From: an uncultured delta proteobacterium
GTDB lineage: Bacteria; Myxococcota_A; Bradymonadia; REDH01
DNA: 14,087 nt
Direction of reading: 5' to 3'
Assembly (NCBI GenBank): GCA_903873545.1
Contig: CAIQPA010000550.1
Coordinates: 1 to 14,087 of the forward strand
Below are positions 11,095-14,087 of the stretch, piece by piece (position 1 is the first letter of the stretch; each line of letters begins with the position of its first letter). Position numbers and translations under genes: made by a program. The notes under the pieces were generated by a model, which was not told the origin of the DNA, made no database searches, and saw only the letters and a program-made list of their open reading frames with translations.

Positions 11095-12987
11095 ATGAAT
11101 GCAACCTGGAAGCGATTCTGCCTGACGCTGCTCGGTGCGGCTGCGGGCCTTCAGATGTCCGGCTGCGAGAGCGACATCACCCAGACCTTTGAGTCGGCCT
11201 TTGAGTGCGTTGAGAGCCCCTGCGCTGTCTCGTTCGAGAACCTTCAGCCGCGCCGCGCGAAGACGGCGGAGGTCACCATCCGGAGCGTGGGCGATGCGCC
11301 GCTGGAGATTACCTCCATCACCTTCGAGAGCGGCTCTGACAAGATCAGGTTCAGCGATCAGATGATCGTGGCGTTGTCGCGCTTCGGATGGGAGCAGGGG
11401 CCCTTCGACCCCGCCAAACCAGAGCTGCGCACCTGGGTCGATTCCGACGGCAACGCTACCGGCGAAGGAACCGCCATCGTCCTTGAACCGGAGACCTTCA
11501 TCACCATCGGCCTAACAATCACGCCCACTGCGGCGGGCGACACGGGCTGCCCCGATGACGGTACCGGCAATTGCGGCACCATCGTCATCCAGACCACGGC
11601 ACGCGAGACCCCGGAGATCCGGATTGATGTACAGGTGGACTCGCAGAGCGGCCGCCCCGTCATCTCGCCTTCGACGCTCGACTTTGCGCCCGCCGTTGCT
11701 GGCATCACCCAGCAGCGCGAGCTGACCATCACGAACAATGGCACGGGCCCGCTCCAGATTCAGGGGATCACGGGCGTAGGGACGCCGCCGACGCTCTCCT
11801 GGATTGAGTCGATCAACCGGCCGCTTCCGCTGCTGATTGGGCAAGGGCTCGGCGCGACCTACAACGTCTCGTGGACGCCTGCCTCGGATGCGGAGACCCT
11901 GAGCGGCACCTCGCTGCTCTTCGAGACGAACGCAGTGACAAATGGCACGGTGGGCATCGGTCTTACCTCGAGCGGCACCGGCGAGGCGAACATCGAGATC
12001 AGTGAGGCGGGACTCGATCTGGGCGAGCCGACCGTCGGGACGCTGGTGGCACAGAGCTTCGACATCTGTAACCGGGGTGGCGCGACGCTCACCTGGGCGA
12101 TCAACTCGGCGGGCTTCTCGCCTTCCGACGTGAGCACAGAGATGCGCATCGCGACGGGCGCCGATACCGGAGCAGAGACCCTCGCGCTGGGCGGCGAGCA
12201 GACGCTGGCGAGCCAAGCCTGCCAGACGCTGTTTGTGCAGTACACTGCGAGTTCCAACCGGACGGTCTCCGGCAACTACGACATCGTCAGCAACGACCCG
12301 CAGACGGCCACGATTCGATTTGTGGTCGCGGCCGGACCTGCAGCGCCCTTCCAGTCGGTCGGGCCGACGCAGCTCTACTTCAGCGGTTCGGACGCAGGGA
12401 GCACCACGCAGCTCAGCTTTGTCATCTCCAACGAGGGTCGCGCCAACCTTGAGATCACGGCCATCAACAAGTCGCAGGACCGGGACGCGGAGTTCACGAC
12501 CGACCTCGCCCTGCCCGCGACGATCGCACCCGGCGAGGCCCGCCGCGTCATCGTCAGCTACGCCCGCGCCGTCTCGGACTCGGCCTCGGTCGACAACGGA
12601 CGGCTCGACCTTGTGACGAACGACCCCCGCGCGACGGGCGCTGGCGGCACCATCTTCCTCTTTGCCTACCACGAAGATGGCGTGCTCCCACCCGAGTGCT
12701 CCATGAGCGTCTCGCCGGATGAGCCCTATCAGGTGGGCGACATCCTCTCGCTGGACGCCTCGAACACGATTCTGCCGGTCGGCGGCACCTTCACCGCTGC
12801 GCCCTATCTCTGGTCGCTCGTTCCTCCGGCGGGCAGCGCCGCTGCGGTCGCCAACCCCTTCTCGGCCGTCACGACGCTGCTGCTGGATGCGCCGGGCGAC
12901 TACGCGCTCGGGCTTACTGCCTCGGCCATCGCGGGCGGACAGACCACCAACTGCGATCAGTGGCGCACCTTCACCGTGGTGCCGTAA
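11095..12987 (+). CDS. Lipoprotein with ASH/choice-of-anchor-D repeats and C-terminal PKD-like domain
   Basis: A 630-residue exported protein. The N-terminus has Lys6-Arg7, a hydrophobic core and a lipobox-like QMSGC, so Cys24 should be lipidated. Asp is at +4 and Glu at +2, with no Asp at +2, so outer-membrane sorting is plausible. Ig-like ASH repeats follow from about residue 42 (VSFENLQPRRAKTAEVTIRS), 187 (ISPSTLDFAPAVAGITQQRE), 298 (ISEAGLDLGEPTVG) and 419 (PTQLYFSGSDAGSTTQLSF). Each has the strand pattern '...F..G......LTITN.G...L.I'. The last 100 residues (about 532-630) form a PKD-like beta-sandwich with LDASNT, YLWSLVPP and APGDYALGLTAS, and flanking cysteines (PPEC, TNC). These are adhesion or scaffolding folds, with no catalytic motif. 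ATG 11095 follows AAGGAG by eight bases, which beats the longer open frame to 11008. Confidence 0.85.
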   Translation: MNATWKRFCLTLLGAAAGLQMSGCESDITQTFESAFECVESPCAVSFENLQPRRAKTAEVTIRSVGDAPLEITSITFESGSDKIRFSDQMIVALSRFGWEQGPFDPAKPELRTWVDSDGNATGEGTAIVLEPETFITIGLTITPTAAGDTGCPDDGTGNCGTIVIQTTARETPEIRIDVQVDSQSGRPVISPSTLDFAPAVAGITQQRELTITNNGTGPLQIQGITGVGTPPTLSWIESINRPLPLLIGQGLGATYNVSWTPASDAETLSGTSLLFETNAVTNGTVGIGLTSSGTGEANIEISEAGLDLGEPTVGTLVAQSFDICNRGGATLTWAINSAGFSPSDVSTEMRIATGADTGAETLALGGEQTLASQACQTLFVQYTASSNRTVSGNYDIVSNDPQTATIRFVVAAGPAAPFQSVGPTQLYFSGSDAGSTTQLSFVISNEGRANLEITAINKSQDRDAEFTTDLALPATIAPGEARRVIVSYARAVSDSASVDNGRLDLVTNDPRATGAGGTIFLFAYHEDGVLPPECSMSVSPDEPYQVGDILSLDASNTILPVGGTFTAAPYLWSLVPPAGSAAAVANPFSAVTTLLLDAPGDYALGLTASAIAGGQTTNCDQWRTFTVVP

Positions 12988-13065
12988 CGCGACGACACCG
13001 CCGTGCCAGTCGGCGCTCCGGGAAGATTCGGAGGGCTGTTCCGGTTGCGGCTCCACATCTGAGAC

Positions 13066-13090
13066 CATCGGCGGGCACTCCCCGCCGGTG
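13066..13090 (+). terminator. GC-rich hairpin in the moxR leader (terminator or attenuator candidate)
   Basis: CGGCGGG (13069-13075) and CCCGCCG (13081-13087) form a perfect 7-bp GC stem with a CACTC loop. It is extended by T-G, A-T and C-G pairs to 13066/13090, making 10 bp. A TTTT run follows at 13095-13098, four bases after the stem. It lies in the 127-nt gap between the lipoprotein gene and moxR, ending 24 nt before the moxR ATG. It may end the lipoprotein transcript or modulate read-through. Confidence 0.5.
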
Positions 13091-13114
13091 CTGGTTTTGC
13101 GAGGAAGAGATTCC

Positions 13115-14087
13115 ATGAACGACATTCGAAGCATCAACGAGATGGTGAAGGCGGAGAGCGCCTTCGTGGACGCGATCCTTGCCGAGACGGGGCGCCGGGT
13201 TGTGGGGCAGCGCTACATGCTGGAGCGGCTGCTCATCGGCATTCTGACGGGCGGCCATGTGCTCCTCGAGGGTGTGCCCGGTCTGGCGAAGACGCTGACA
13301 ATCAACACGCTCGCGGCGACCGTCAGCGCCAGCTTCAAGCGGATCCAGTTCACGCCCGACCTGCTGCCGGCCGACGTCATCGGGACGCTCATCTACAACC
13401 AGAAGTCGCAGGACTTCGAGGTGCGGCGCGGCCCCGTCTTCGCCAACCTCGTCCTTGCCGACGAAATCAACCGGGCGCCTGCCAAGGTGCAGTCTGCCCT
13501 GCTGGAGGCGATGCAGGAGCAGCAGGTGACGATTGGTGACACCACCTTCCCGTTGCCGCGCCCCTTCTTCGTCCTCGCGACGCAGAACCCTCTCGAGCAG
13601 GAGGGGACCTACCCGCTGCCCGAGGCGCAGGTGGACCGCTTCATGCTTATGGTCAAGGTGGGCTATCCGACCCGTGACGAAGAGCGGAAGATCATGGACC
13701 TGATGGGCGAAGACGACCTGGCGCCGATTCAGGCGGTGGTGACCGGCGAGCAGCTGCTGGCGGCGCGCAAGGTTGTCCACCAGATCTACGTGGAGTCCTC
13801 GCTCAAGGACTACATGGTCAACATCGTTGCGGCGACGCGCGACCCGGCCACCGCGGGGCTCGGCAAGCTGTCGCGCTACATCCAGTATGGCGCCAGCCCG
13901 CGTGCGACGATCGCGCTGCTGAAGGCGGCTCGCGCGCATGCCTTCCTGCAGCATCGCGGCTTCGTGATGCCGGAGGATGTGAAGGCGATTGCTCCCGATG
14001 TGCTCCGCCACCGCATCATCCCGAGCTTCGAGGCGGAGGCGGACGAGCGCACCAGCGAGTCGCTGCTGCAAGAGCTGCTCGACCACA
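13115..14087 (+). CDS. MoxR-family AAA+ ATPase (3' end outside window)
   Basis: A cytoplasmic AAA+ ATPase of the MoxR group, chaperone-like motors that often act with von Willebrand A-domain proteins to insert metals or assemble complexes. The 324 residues in view carry every core motif: Walker A GVPGLAKT (53-60), Walker B LVLADEINRAP (112-122), sensor 1 ATQNP with Asn158, LPEAQVDRFM with Arg175 as likely finger, and sensor 2 GASPRATI with Arg263. RHRIIPSFEAEADE near 298-311 is the usual lid end, so only a few residues should be missing. ATG 13115 has GAGGAAGAG upstream, with AGGA nine bases before it. The frame stays open to the right edge. Partner genes (DUF58, VWA) would be expected just beyond but are not visible. 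Confidence 0.96.
   Translation, partial: MNDIRSINEMVKAESAFVDAILAETGRRVVGQRYMLERLLIGILTGGHVLLEGVPGLAKTLTINTLAATVSASFKRIQFTPDLLPADVIGTLIYNQKSQDFEVRRGPVFANLVLADEINRAPAKVQSALLEAMQEQQVTIGDTTFPLPRPFFVLATQNPLEQEGTYPLPEAQVDRFMLMVKVGYPTRDEERKIMDLMGEDDLAPIQAVVTGEQLLAARKVVHQIYVESSLKDYMVNIVAATRDPATAGLGKLSRYIQYGASPRATIALLKAARAHAFLQHRGFVMPEDVKAIAPDVLRHRIIPSFEAEADERTSESLLQELLDH

Noticed and set aside
11512..13137. 541-residue open frame on the minus strand opposite the ASH lipoprotein gene
   Set aside because: It is Arg/Gly-rich with no recognisable domain. The opposite strand has a secure start site, a lipobox and ASH repeats. Long antisense frames are expected in GC-rich coding DNA.
12971..14086. 371-residue minus-strand open frame opposite moxR
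   Set aside because: The plus strand encodes all MoxR AAA+ motifs in one uninterrupted frame. The minus frame is its shadow.

Overview
The window is compact, GC-rich bacterial chromosome with no mobile elements, CRISPR arrays or phage genes. It has eleven recognisable protein-coding genes, one of them cut at each end, plus one tRNA-Gly. No gap between genes exceeds about 160 bases. The gene content suggests a deltaproteobacterial-type organism such as Myxococcota or Bradymonadales. The main pointers are a lipoprotein built of ASH/choice-of-anchor-D repeats with a PKD-like end, a very large cytoplasmic TPR protein, a GT39-type membrane glycosyltransferase with a long exported tail, and a MoxR ATPase. 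This placement is inferred from content, not from a marker gene.

Layout. (1) 1-2245: the 3' end of metK (+) converges with a two-gene minus-strand unit made of an SDR oxidoreductase and a diverged GT-B-like glycosyltransferase. (2) 2246-4000: a divergent intergenic region with a nested dyad, then a translationally coupled plus-strand pair (DoxX-like membrane protein, then an AmpG-family MFS permease). (3) 3997-4623: a minus-strand unit of tRNA-Gly(CCC) followed 11 nt later by a small HExxH protein resembling EpmC (EF-P hydroxylase). Its stop codon overlaps that of the ampG-like gene in a shared CTAG. (4) 4697-8265: a minus-strand aroQ, efp, TPR-protein series. (5) 8405-10936: the GT39-like membrane protein, divergent from aroQ. 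(6) 11095-12987: the ASH-repeat lipoprotein. (7) 13115-end: the moxR ATPase, preceded by a hairpin in its leader.

How the genes fit together. The clearest theme is translation and EF-P. EF-P has the modifiable Lys34 of the beta-lysylated class. About 2.6 kb away is an EpmC-like protein whose message appears to start inside a tRNA transcription unit and opens with Met-Asn-Pro-Pro-Asp, encoded by CCC CCC GAC in a seven-C run. That is the kind of sequence EF-P helps ribosomes to translate in frame, so an autoregulatory link is possible but untested. The other genes are envelope or housekeeping functions: muropeptide-type transport, glycan transfer, the shikimate pathway and AdoMet synthesis.

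Starts were revised where the longest open frame was clearly too long: aroQ to 8265, the EpmC-like gene to 4539 (the longer frame reads through the tRNA), and the lipoprotein to 11095.
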